From a bacterium (Candidatus Blackallbacteria) CG13_big_fil_rev_8_21_14_2_50_49_14 (GTDB lineage Bacteria > Cyanobacteriota > Sericytochromatia > UBA7694), in the NCBI GenBank assembly GCA_002783405.1, contig PFGG01000005.1, positions 1 to 64,000 of the forward strand: a stretch of DNA of 64,000 bases, written 5' to 3'. The notes beneath the pieces are model-generated. The model worked only from the letters and a program-made list of their open reading frames with translations. It made no database searches and had not been told where the DNA came from. Shown in pieces: positions 25,752 through 33,149 of the stretch (its first letter is position 1; each line of letters opens with the position of its first letter). A program made the position numbers and the translations under genes.

Positions 25752-27911
25752 TTAGATGGGTATGACCGAGACATCTTCGATTTCTGCGATTGCTGAGGCA
25801 TCTTCCAGCACTTCGCTTCGAGAGCTCTGAGTTACCAGTGTCAATGAAACATCCAGGTCGAGTTTATCCTGTAAAATATCATCGGCTGAAGGATTCATCT
25901 TTATGACTGTACCATGTTTTTCTAAAATCATCACTAAAAGAGAAATCCGTACTGATTTCATGCGGCAACGGGGATGGATACGAATATGCATTTCAAGCAG
26001 GGTAAAACCCTGTTCTTTTGCTTCCTGCATGATATGTTGATCAATTGGAGTATAAATCATGCGCATTTGACTGGGCTGGGTGGTCATTTGACTGGGTCGC
26101 TTCAGGCGGGTATTTCTGAGTTCCTGTAAGCGTTGCTTATGCGATTCCATCAGATTATGTAATTGTTCAGTTCCTTGAAACTCAGTATTGTTTTTGAGTT
26201 CAGTCACTGTTTTGCGGGCTTCTGCCATTTTACGAACTTTTTCATAAACTTCTGGAATGGCGTGAATGACTGTTTCAAAAGCCAGTTTATTGAGCTTGTA
26301 CAATTGACATGCGGTTTGCGTTTTGACGGTGGCATTGCGGGGTTCACTGAGAACCAGAGCCATTTCACCAAAAATTTCACCCTCATGCAATTGAGCGACA
26401 ACCTGAAAGTCTTTAATGACTTCAACGGTGCCTCGGCGGATAATATACATGGCATCACCGCGCTGGCCTTCACGTACCAGAATTTTTCCGGCAGGATGAT
26501 CTTCAAAACGCATGCACAATTTGATTTTTTCAAAAAATTCTTCGGGGGCTTCTTTGAAAACGGAGACCCGACGCAGGGTTTCGGGCAAATTAAAGGCCGA
26601 ACGCACCAATGTCGGAGCGCTGGTTTTTGTGGGCGGGGTTTCTTGTGTTGCTTCAGACAATTTCAAGAGGTGTTTCAAACGCAGATCTGTCAAAAGCGAA
26701 AACCATTGCAGTTGCTTGTGCAGGAGCATGACCTCAAAAATTCGGTCTTCATTCTGAATGACCAGATTTTGATTTTCCCTGCGGATCATCTGCAGTGGTT
26801 CATCAATGCGGAAACGGGGGTCCATTTCAGCTTTGAAATAGACACATTCCTCAAGTATTGTAGATTGCTGATCCAACTCCAAGATACGGTGTTGGCCTGC
26901 ATCTAAAATTTGGGTGCGGCCATTCAGCAGGCGTTGGGCGCAAACAGGAGAAATCAAACCTTCCTGAGGATCAGCCTTCCAGATAATTTTCTGGCTTAAG
27001 GGGTTGATCTCAATCACACGGTGGTTGCCGGTGTCTGCAATTAGGTAGGTGCCTTGGGGGGTGCGTTGAATATCAGAGGGGGAATTCAAAAAACCTTCCC
27101 CAGACCCAACTTGCCCAGTAATCCCATAGCTCCATACAATTTCGTGTTTCTCATTGATACGCAAGACGCGGTGATGGCCTTGATCCACTACCAAGTATGA
27201 ATTTTCTCCATCAAGGGGGCAGTAATAAGCTTTGCTCGGGAAAGACAAGACATGGTGTTCTGAACGGTTGGTTTCAAAAGTCCAGTGTTTATTTCCAAAG
27301 CGATCACAGAGAAAAATTCCATGCCCTTTACGATCTACAACCAAGATCAGTTTATTCGGTAAAAATTGTGCTGAAACAGGTTCCTGGCATTGAGTCAAAT
27401 CAAAATTTATCTGCCAGACCACCTCGTGATTAGTCGGGGTGGATAAGAACAAAAGACGTCGGCGTTTGGGGTCTGGGATCAACAAATAACCCAAAGGGAG
27501 ATCTCCGCGTGGATCCAGGGATGCCGTTTGTTTCAGTCTTTGATATTCAGGGCTGTCGAGAATCAGTCCGCAAGTTGTGCATTGCCATTTGTCCAAAAGT
27601 AAATTATTGCAGGAAGGACAGCGCTGGGGGGGCTGCGTATAGTTGGGGGCCGGGGCATTGATTTTTAGCCAGGCCTGGACAGTGCTCCGTTGTAAGCTGG
27701 ATTTAAAATGATGGCCCTGAAAATTTTCCAACTTGACAGGGGCGACTTCCTGGCCATCTAATATTCTGTGAAGATTTGCAGCTTCAACTTGCAGACGTTT
27801 TAAATCTTCTGGATGGTGATGTAGATCTTGACCTGTTTGTTGCTGCAATAAGCCGATCAGAATCTCCAGGATTTCTGTCCGGATAGATTCTGCTGTAATA
27901 GTAGCACTCAT
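25752..27911 (-). CDS. Multidomain sensor: zinc ribbon, beta-propeller, cyclic-nucleotide-binding domain, CheA P2-like C-terminus
   Basis: The 719-residue protein has four parts. A zinc ribbon has C98, C101, C111 and C114 (RCPSCNN, CTTCG). A propeller of NHL/PQQ type spans about 140-410, with repeats such as VVDQGHHRVLRIN and IADTGNHRVIEIN. A cNMP-binding domain spans about 442-560, with GEIFGEMALVLSEPRNATV as phosphate-binding cassette; the usual R-S/A-A is R-N-A. A C-terminal module at about 636-718 has MKSVRISLLVMILEKHG and NPSADDIL, then IEDVSV. It closely follows the pattern of the CheA P2 response-regulator-binding domain (PF07194). There is no kinase domain. It shares an operon with the PP2C phosphatase and probably links ligand sensing to a CheY-like partner. 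The domain calls are mine by eye. Confidence 0.8.
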   Translation of the reverse strand: MSATITAESIRTEILEILIGLLQQQTGQDLHHHPEDLKRLQVEAANLHRILDGQEVAPVKLENFQGHHFKSSLQRSTVQAWLKINAPAPNYTQPPQRCPSCNNLLLDKWQCTTCGLILDSPEYQRLKQTASLDPRGDLPLGYLLIPDPKRRRLLFLSTPTNHEVVWQINFDLTQCQEPVSAQFLPNKLILVVDRKGHGIFLCDRFGNKHWTFETNRSEHHVLSFPSKAYYCPLDGENSYLVVDQGHHRVLRINEKHEIVWSYGITGQVGSGEGFLNSPSDIQRTPQGTYLIADTGNHRVIEINPLSQKIIWKADPQEGLISPVCAQRLLNGRTQILDAGQHRILELDQQSTILEECVYFKAEMDPRFRIDEPLQMIRRENQNLVIQNEDRIFEVMLLHKQLQWFSLLTDLRLKHLLKLSEATQETPPTKTSAPTLVRSAFNLPETLRRVSVFKEAPEEFFEKIKLCMRFEDHPAGKILVREGQRGDAMYIIRRGTVEVIKDFQVVAQLHEGEIFGEMALVLSEPRNATVKTQTACQLYKLNKLAFETVIHAIPEVYEKVRKMAEARKTVTELKNNTEFQGTEQLHNLMESHKQRLQELRNTRLKRPSQMTTQPSQMRMIYTPIDQHIMQEAKEQGFTLLEMHIRIHPRCRMKSVRISLLVMILEKHGTVIKMNPSADDILQDKLDLDVSLTLVTQSSRSEVLEDASAIAEIEDVSVIPI

Positions 27912-28027
27912 GATGCCTGTCCCGTGATGTTCCCTACGTTCTGAAATTCAATCAAAGTCAAGTCCATCATACCATTATGAACTTCAAAATATGAAATATA
28001 CGGGAGAATGCTTGAGTGAAATGTGAA

Positions 28028-28435
28028 TCAAGTTTTTAACTTCACGAGCAATTGTGCAAGCTCAACCTGATCTCCCTCTTTCACCAGAAGTTTACTTACC
28101 AAAGCTGCACGGGGGGCTTTGATTTCAATTCTCATTTTCATGGCTTCAAGATAGAGCAGGGTTTCATTGGCAGAGATTTGTCTGTCTTCAGAAATAAAAA
28201 TTTCTGTCACTTTTCCTGCCATGGGTGCCAAAATTTCTGAACCTGAATGGGGAGAAACAGCCTTTAAAAGTGAAGTTTCCAATTCGCGCTCTAAAATCTG
28301 TCCCTGCCAGAGAAATTGTTGGCGCTGTTGACAATACAGGACACTCTCTGCTTGATTTTTCCAAAGAAATTCGAGGCGAAGCCAGGTATCTGAAACTTTG
28401 ATTTGGTTAAAAAGTTTAAAATCCGATGTCTTCAT
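28028..28435 (-). CDS. Biotin carboxyl carrier (biotinyl/lipoyl-domain) protein
   Basis: The 135-residue protein ends in a biotinyl domain with the biotinylation motif EAMKM (K100) and the flanking APMAGKVTEIFI and KLLVKEGDQVELAQLL. The first 60 residues form a separate beta-rich part. It overlaps the biotin carboxylase stop (ATGA), so the two are translationally coupled subunits of one acyl-CoA carboxylase. No carboxyltransferase subunit follows; the next gene downstream encodes the cNMP/P2-like fusion. Confidence 0.9.
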   Translation of the reverse strand: MKTSDFKLFNQIKVSDTWLRLEFLWKNQAESVLYCQQRQQFLWQGQILERELETSLLKAVSPHSGSEILAPMAGKVTEIFISEDRQISANETLLYLEAMKMRIEIKAPRAALVSKLLVKEGDQVELAQLLVKLKT

Positions 28436-29895
28436 TGCTGAAACGCTGGTCTCCAGAACCCTGTTTGATTTCTGAATGGTTTTTGTTGCGGCCTGATTTC
28501 CGATGGCTGTAACTTTTCTGTTTGTAAAAGCAATTCCTGCCAGAACTCAGGCTTTGAAAACCTGGGTTGAAAACTTGAGTAGTATTCCGTCGAAATTCGA
28601 TTGTGAATATAGGCTTCAGTCTCAAGCATTTTGAGTAAAACAGGGGTGTTCAAATAGACAGTACCAGCAAGTTCGAGTTGTTTTAAGGCCCTCACCAGCT
28701 GTTTACGTGCCAGTTCACGATTGTCTGCATGGGAAATCAATTTGCATACCAGGGGATCAAACTGAACCGAAAGCTGAGAACCTTCACCAATACCGCTTTC
28801 AATTCTCAGACCCTTGGCCAGGGGCCATTGGATATATTCGATTTGGCCCGTTGATGGCAGACCCGTATCTGGGTTTTCTGCATAAATCCGGGCTTCAATG
28901 CTGTGCCCTGAGTGAGGCGGTCTGCTAAAATTTTCAAGACTTTCTCCCTGAGCGATTCTTATTTGCCAGGCGACCAGGTCTTCAGCGCAGATTTCTTCAC
29001 TGACAGCGTGTTCAACCTGTAAGCGGGGGTTGATTTCCAGAAAGTAAAAATTTCCTTCGTGCCAGAGAAATTCAATCGTTGAAACCTGGTCAATCCCAAT
29101 TATTTGGGCAATTTCAAGTGCCAAATTCCAGACCTTTTCTCTGTCTGATTCTGAAAGAAAAACAGCAGGTGCTTCTTCAATTACTTTTTGTCGCCGTCTC
29201 TGCAGTGAACATTCTCTTTCATAGAGATGCGTGAGATTTCCATGCCGATCTGCGAGTATTTGAACTTCGACATGGCGGGAACCCTTCAAATATTTTTCTA
29301 TCAGAAGTGTGGGATCTTGGAAATGATGTTGAGCATAGGCTGTGGCTTGTTCGATACTGGCCATCAGGGTTTCTTGCGATTCAATCTTGAGCATGCCCAA
29401 GCCCCCTCCGCCACGAGCCGGTTTGAGCATCAGTGGATAACCCAATTCTTGGCAGGCAGTGATGAGCTTTTCGCCTTGAACTTCAGGATAGGCCAAGGAG
29501 GGAATGAGGGGAAGACCCTGCTTGGCTAAGAAAGCCTGGCAAGCCACCTTGTCGCCAGCCAATTCCAGTACTGAAAAGGAAGGGCCAATCAGTTCTATGC
29601 CTTCAGAATCGCAGAGCTTGCGAAAGTCAGCCCGTTCAGAGAGAAAACCATAACCAGGGTGAATCGCTGCGTTTAGTTCTTTGGCGGCTTTTAGCAAGGC
29701 TTTTGCGTTCATATAGCCCGAACAATCAGGCAAATCTGGAATTTCAATCGCCTGGTCGGCTTGGGCCAACCAGGCATTTTGCAAATCTGTGCAAGTAAAG
29801 ACGCTGGTGGTTTTAAGGCCCATTTCTCGGCAGGTTCTCACGATCCGGCGACCAATCACTGAGCGATTGGCCACCAGAACATGATCAAACTTCAT
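28432..29895 (-). CDS. Biotin carboxylase subunit of an acyl-CoA carboxylase
   Basis: From ATG 29895 the protein has 487 residues. It has the ATP-grasp biotin carboxylase motifs HPGYGFLSERADF, KPARGGGGLGM, RHVEVQILAD, ERECSLQRRRQKVIEEAPA and FLEINPRLQVEHAVSE. The N-terminus reads VLVANRSVIGRRIVR, where most family members have ANRGEIA. It carboxylates biotin on the adjacent carrier using ATP and bicarbonate. The last 40 residues are an extra Q/P-rich tail. It follows an aminotransferase with an 11-nt gap. In this context propionyl-CoA, methylcrotonyl-CoA or a related substrate is more likely than housekeeping acetyl-CoA carboxylase. Confidence 0.9.
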   Translation of the reverse strand: MKFDHVLVANRSVIGRRIVRTCREMGLKTTSVFTCTDLQNAWLAQADQAIEIPDLPDCSGYMNAKALLKAAKELNAAIHPGYGFLSERADFRKLCDSEGIELIGPSFSVLELAGDKVACQAFLAKQGLPLIPSLAYPEVQGEKLITACQELGYPLMLKPARGGGGLGMLKIESQETLMASIEQATAYAQHHFQDPTLLIEKYLKGSRHVEVQILADRHGNLTHLYERECSLQRRRQKVIEEAPAVFLSESDREKVWNLALEIAQIIGIDQVSTIEFLWHEGNFYFLEINPRLQVEHAVSEEICAEDLVAWQIRIAQGESLENFSRPPHSGHSIEARIYAENPDTGLPSTGQIEYIQWPLAKGLRIESGIGEGSQLSVQFDPLVCKLISHADNRELARKQLVRALKQLELAGTVYLNTPVLLKMLETEAYIHNRISTEYYSSFQPRFSKPEFWQELLLQTEKLQPSEIRPQQKPFRNQTGFWRPAFQQ

Positions 29896-29906
29896 TGGAA
29901 AGCCAT

Positions 29907-31199
29907 TCAAGCTTTCAATGCTGCGAAAGATTCATCTAAAATGCGCAGAATTTCGTCGCAATCAGAGCGGGTAATCGTATAGGGAGGGGCCATGCGAATC
30001 ACATTGCCAAACAATCCACCCTTGCCAATCAAAAGCCCACGCTTGCGCGTTTCTTCCATCATTTGCGCAGTTTCTGCTGTGGCATGTTCTTTGCTTTGAC
30101 GATCTTTTACAAGTTCCAGCCCCAACATCAGACCCCGACCGCGTACATCGCCAATCAGGCTGTATTTCTCTTTTAAGTTCATCAGGCCGTCTTTTAAATA
30201 GGCTCCCTGCTGACGAATATTTTCGATCAGATTTTCTTCTTGCATGATTTCAATCGTCAGGGCGGCTTGCAGGGCTTGGTAGGGATCTCCACCAAAGGTA
30301 TTAAAATGGGTTTTACCGATCAAAGCCTGAGAACATTCTTCGCTCATGACCACAGCCCCAACCGGAGCGCCATTGCCCAGACTCTTGGCCAAGGTGATCA
30401 TGTCTGGGGTGATACCACTTTGGGAGATTGCAAAGAAACTCTCGCCAGTACGCCCAATCCCCGTTTGAACTTCATCAGAAATATACATGCCTCCGTATTT
30501 TTTGCAGATCCGATAGACTTCTGCATGGTATTCGACGGGCGGTTCAACAAAGCCACCGACCCCTTGAATCGGCTCGACGATCACGCCTGCAATTTTACCG
30601 TGCGTGACTGTTTGGATCGTATTTTCAACGTCTTTTGCGCATTCCAAACCACAGGAACCTTTGGTTTGACCAAAGGGACAGCGGTAACAATCGGGTTGGG
30701 TGGCGTGGGCCACGCCAGCAAAGGGCTGGCCTCTGAACTTCCAGGTAGAATGCCCACACAAATTCAAGGTCAATTGGGTTCCCCCATGGTAGCCCAATTT
30801 GAGCGCGATGATCATTTCTTCTCCTGTGGCTGCCCGGGCTGCCATCGAAGCGTATTCATTTGCTTCTGAGCCAGAATTGGTGACCATGACCCGATCCAGA
30901 CCCTCAGGGGCTGCATTGGCAAGGTTCTCGCAAAGGCGAACATGGGGTTCACTCAGATAGAGCACACTGGGGTGTTGAATAAAATCCTGATCGAACATTT
31001 CTTTCAAGGCAGCCTTCACCTTGGGGTGGTTATGCCCTACAGAAATCGAGACGATGCCGCCAATGGCATCCAAATATTCACGGCCTTCTGCATCCCAAAT
31101 GCGGGTGTCTTTGGCTTTGACAGCATGTAGGGGTTCTTGATAATAATTCAGATTGGAATGGGCCGCAACTTTTTTGCGGCGCGCGAGCAATTCACTCAT
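29907..31199 (-). CDS. Class III PLP aminotransferase (AGXT2/beta-alanine transaminase-like)
   Basis: ATG 31199 with AGAGG before it gives 430 residues. Class III motifs are present: GGIVSISVGHNHP, TNSGSEANE, D242 in ISDEVQTGIGR, and the PLP lysine K272 in ITLAKSLGNGAPVGAVV. The cysteine-rich insert CYRCPFGQTKGSCGLEC (171-187) is typical of the alanine-glyoxylate aminotransferase 2 branch, which also transaminates beta-alanine and 3-aminoisobutyrate. The upstream neighbour makes exactly those products from pyrimidines, so a beta-alanine/3-aminoisobutyrate transaminase yielding malonate or methylmalonate semialdehyde is the best guess. Confidence 0.9.
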   Translation of the reverse strand: MSELLARRKKVAAHSNLNYYQEPLHAVKAKDTRIWDAEGREYLDAIGGIVSISVGHNHPKVKAALKEMFDQDFIQHPSVLYLSEPHVRLCENLANAAPEGLDRVMVTNSGSEANEYASMAARAATGEEMIIALKLGYHGGTQLTLNLCGHSTWKFRGQPFAGVAHATQPDCYRCPFGQTKGSCGLECAKDVENTIQTVTHGKIAGVIVEPIQGVGGFVEPPVEYHAEVYRICKKYGGMYISDEVQTGIGRTGESFFAISQSGITPDMITLAKSLGNGAPVGAVVMSEECSQALIGKTHFNTFGGDPYQALQAALTIEIMQEENLIENIRQQGAYLKDGLMNLKEKYSLIGDVRGRGLMLGLELVKDRQSKEHATAETAQMMEETRKRGLLIGKGGLFGNVIRMAPPYTITRSDCDEILRILDESFAALKA

Positions 31200-31270
31200 G
31201 GACTCAACCTCTTGCAAAAAATAGATTTAGGCTCCCATTTGGGAGCCAAGATGAACCATTTAGACAAAAA

Positions 31271-32137
31271 TCAGGGGGCAACCAAGGGGCCATAACTGTC
31301 GGGACGACGGTCACGGTAGAATTGCCAAAGATCACGGACTTCTTTGATCATATCCAAATCAAGATCGGCAACCACCAACTCATCTTTGTCACGGCTGGCT
31401 TCAGCAATAAATTGACCTCTGGGGTTGACGAAATAGCTCTGGCCATAAAATTCACCGATATTCCAGGGGGCTTCAGTACCGACACGGTTAATCGCGCCGA
31501 CGAAATAACCATTGGCTACTGCGTGGGCAGGTTGTTCAATCTTCCAGAGATATTCACTTAAACCTGCAACCGTTGCAGAGGGATTAAAGACTATTTCAGC
31601 ACCATTGAGTCCCAAGGCACGCGCACCTTCAGGGAAATGGCGATCGTAACAGATATAGACCCCTACTTTGGCGTAGGCTGTTTCAAAGACGGGATAACCT
31701 GTATTGCCAGGTTTAAAGAAGAATTTTTCCCAAAAGCCTTTGACTTGGGGAATATGGTTTTTACGGTATTTGCCGAGGTAGGTGCCGTCGGCGTCAATCA
31801 CAGCCGCAGTATTATAATAGACGCCTGTCATTTCTTCTTCATAAATTGGAACCACAATCACCATTTTGTGCTTTTTTGCAAGTTCTTGCATCATGCGGGT
31901 GGTGGGACCATCGGGAATCGCTTCAGCCAGGCCATACCATTTAGAGTCTTGCGAAGGGCAAAAATAGGGACCTGTAAAAACCTCTTGAAAACAAAGGATT
32001 TGTACGCCCTTGGCAGCAGCTTCTTCGATATAGGGCAAATGTGCTTCGATCATTCCCTTACGATGTTCTTCGCAGGAAAGTTCAGTATCCACCTTATTTC
32101 CAACCTGAACCAGACCACAACGGACCACTCGAGCCAT
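31271..32137 (-). CDS. pydC: Beta-ureidopropionase (N-carbamoyl-beta-alanine amidohydrolase), nitrilase superfamily
   Basis: ATG 32137 follows a GAGGT ribosome site; the protein has 288 residues. The nitrilase Glu-Lys-Cys triad is E52 (CFQEVFTG), K126 (YRKNHIPQVKGFWE) and C163 (VYICYDRHFPE). The stretches IVFNPSATVAGLSEYLW and FVGAINRVGTE are those I know from beta-ureidopropionases, which release beta-alanine (or 3-aminoisobutyrate), NH3 and CO2. It heads a minus-strand operon with an aminotransferase, a biotin carboxylase and a carrier, with a good promoter about 30 nt upstream. The dihydropyrimidinase and dihydropyrimidine dehydrogenase genes are not in this window. Other carbamoyl-amine amidases are the main alternative. 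Confidence 0.9.
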   Translation of the reverse strand: MARVVRCGLVQVGNKVDTELSCEEHRKGMIEAHLPYIEEAAAKGVQILCFQEVFTGPYFCPSQDSKWYGLAEAIPDGPTTRMMQELAKKHKMVIVVPIYEEEMTGVYYNTAAVIDADGTYLGKYRKNHIPQVKGFWEKFFFKPGNTGYPVFETAYAKVGVYICYDRHFPEGARALGLNGAEIVFNPSATVAGLSEYLWKIEQPAHAVANGYFVGAINRVGTEAPWNIGEFYGQSYFVNPRGQFIAEASRDKDELVVADLDLDMIKEVRDLWQFYRDRRPDSYGPLVAP

Positions 32138-32168
32138 GACAATACCTCGTTCTGTGAAATTAAACACA

Positions 32169-32196
32169 ATTTTAGCACTTCCTGAGTTGAAAACAA
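32169..32196 (-). promoter_or_regulatory. Promoter of the pydC operon
   Basis: Read on the minus strand: TTGTTT (32196-32191), 16 bp, TAAAAT (32174-32169). Transcription would start near 32162, leaving a 25-nt leader with a GAGGT ribosome site before ATG 32137. Confidence 0.5.
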
Positions 32197-32288
32197 GCCC
32201 CGGATCCCCTTGATGCCTTTCAGAAAGTGCTCAATAGTAAATGCTTTCAATATTTCTGGTTTGTCAATAAAATTCGAGTTTAAAATCC

Positions 32289-32325
32289 TTGATTAATATC
32301 AAACTCTATTTTGACATCTGTCAAA
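32289..32325. promoter_or_regulatory. Two inverted repeats upstream of the pydC promoter (possible operators)
   Basis: TTGAT-TAAT-ATCAA (32289-32302) is followed after 7 bp by TTTGACA-TC-TGTCAAA (32310-32325). The latter has perfect 7-bp arms. They lie about 100 bp upstream of the pydC promoter and just before the putative small RNA. Dyads of this kind are typical binding sites for dimeric regulators, but no regulator gene is adjacent. TTGACA here is not followed by a usable -10. Confidence 0.4.
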
Positions 32326-32364
32326 GCGAATTTTGTCCCTTAAAAGCTAAAATAAAATTAATCC

Positions 32365-32480
32365 AATCAGGAGCGGGTTCAAAAAAAAGAATCCACTCCA
32401 CATGAATGGTTCACTGATATTCCTGTGATTCACGGATCATTGCAGGGGGGAAGAGTTACGACTCTTCCCTTTTTCTTTTT
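32365..32480 (+). ncRNA. Candidate small RNA ending in an intrinsic terminator
   Basis: In the 433 bp between the pydC start and the MAPEG start no frame looks coding. On the plus strand a hairpin of GGAGCGGGTTC with GAATCCACTCC (32370-32380/32389-32399, A8 loop, one mismatch, one G-U) is followed by a segment with a TGAAT/ATTCA pairing. The terminator at 32448-32480 then ends it. The 5' end is a guess; the only -10-like boxes (TAAAAT at 32348 and 32353) lack a good -35. It could instead be a leader attenuating the MAPEG gene. Evidence is structural only. Confidence 0.3.
32448..32480 (+). terminator. Intrinsic terminator with no coding sequence before it
   Basis: GGGAAGAGT (32448-32456) and ACTCTTCCC (32461-32469) form a perfect 9-bp stem with the very stable TACG tetraloop, followed by a T-rich run. 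No plus-strand gene ends upstream within the intergenic region, so it must serve a small RNA or a leader. Confidence 0.85.
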
Positions 32481-32570
32481 TACAGATCCAAGCTCCAGCC
32501 TTGCTCACTGGCATAATCTTGGTTTCAACCTTACAATACAGTGTATCCCTATCAGAAACGAGAACCATTT

Positions 32571-33134
32571 ATGAGTGTCCTTACTCTTGCATCCAGCCCC
32601 TACGGACTCAGCCAAACAGCACTGCCTACAGCCGGTACAACAGTTCCTGTTACCAATGATGCTCAAGCTTTAAAAGCACAGATTGCAGAGTATGGATTGA
32701 TTCTTGACCCCCTGGGGGTCAAAATTCTGGCTGCCTGTACTGCACTTTTATTTTTTAAAATGTTTTCGATTGGCATTGTTCAGGGCTTGACACGGAGGAA
32801 GCATAAATCCTATACCGTTCCTGAGGATGCAGCATTTATTGGGAAGGTGACACCTGTAGAAAGTGAACATCCCGATATGTTGCGGGCCAATAATGCTTAT
32901 CGCAATGACCTTGAAAATATTCCGATTTTTTTAGGTTTGGCTTGGGCCTTTCTTGCACTTCATTGTTGGGATCAGGCAGCCCCCATTTTATTTGGTCTGT
33001 TTACCCTCGGACGGTTCGGTCATACCTTCTTTTATTTAAAAGGCATGCAGCCCTGGCGTTCACTGGCTTTTGGAGTGGGTCTGTTAACCAATGCAACCCT
33101 GGCTTTTCAAATTCTCTGGGCAGTCCTGCGCTAA
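32571..33134 (+). CDS. MAPEG-family integral membrane protein
   Basis: From ATG 32571 the protein has 187 residues and about four membrane segments. The MAPEG signature RANNAYRNDLENIPIFLGL carries the R-x-N-x2-E-N pattern of glutathione/leukotriene-type membrane enzymes. The segment GRFGHTFFYLKGMQPWRSL also fits. MAPEG proteins use glutathione or act in lipid and eicosanoid-like metabolism; bacterial members are mostly uncharacterised. It ends 15 nt before the NRPS-PKS start codon, so it is probably in the same operon. Whether it works in that pathway or only shares the promoter is open. A weak CTGGCA/TACAAT promoter candidate lies at 32509-32537. Confidence 0.85.
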   Translation: MSVLTLASSPYGLSQTALPTAGTTVPVTNDAQALKAQIAEYGLILDPLGVKILAACTALLFFKMFSIGIVQGLTRRKHKSYTVPEDAAFIGKVTPVESEHPDMLRANNAYRNDLENIPIFLGLAWAFLALHCWDQAAPILFGLFTLGRFGHTFFYLKGMQPWRSLAFGVGLLTNATLAFQILWAVLR

Positions 33135-33149
33135 CCCACGGGAGCAGCC

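Noticed and set aside
26163-26906. 247-codon plus-strand frame opposite the cNMP-domain region
   Set aside because: It mirrors a clearly coding sequence on the other strand; F/C-rich, no motif.
31637-32185. 182-codon plus-strand frame opposite pydC
   Set aside because: Antisense to a gene with a full catalytic triad.
32311-32316. TTGACA as -35 of the candidate small RNA
   Set aside because: It is part of the TTTGACA/TGTCAAA dyad, and no acceptable -10 lies 16-18 bp downstream.
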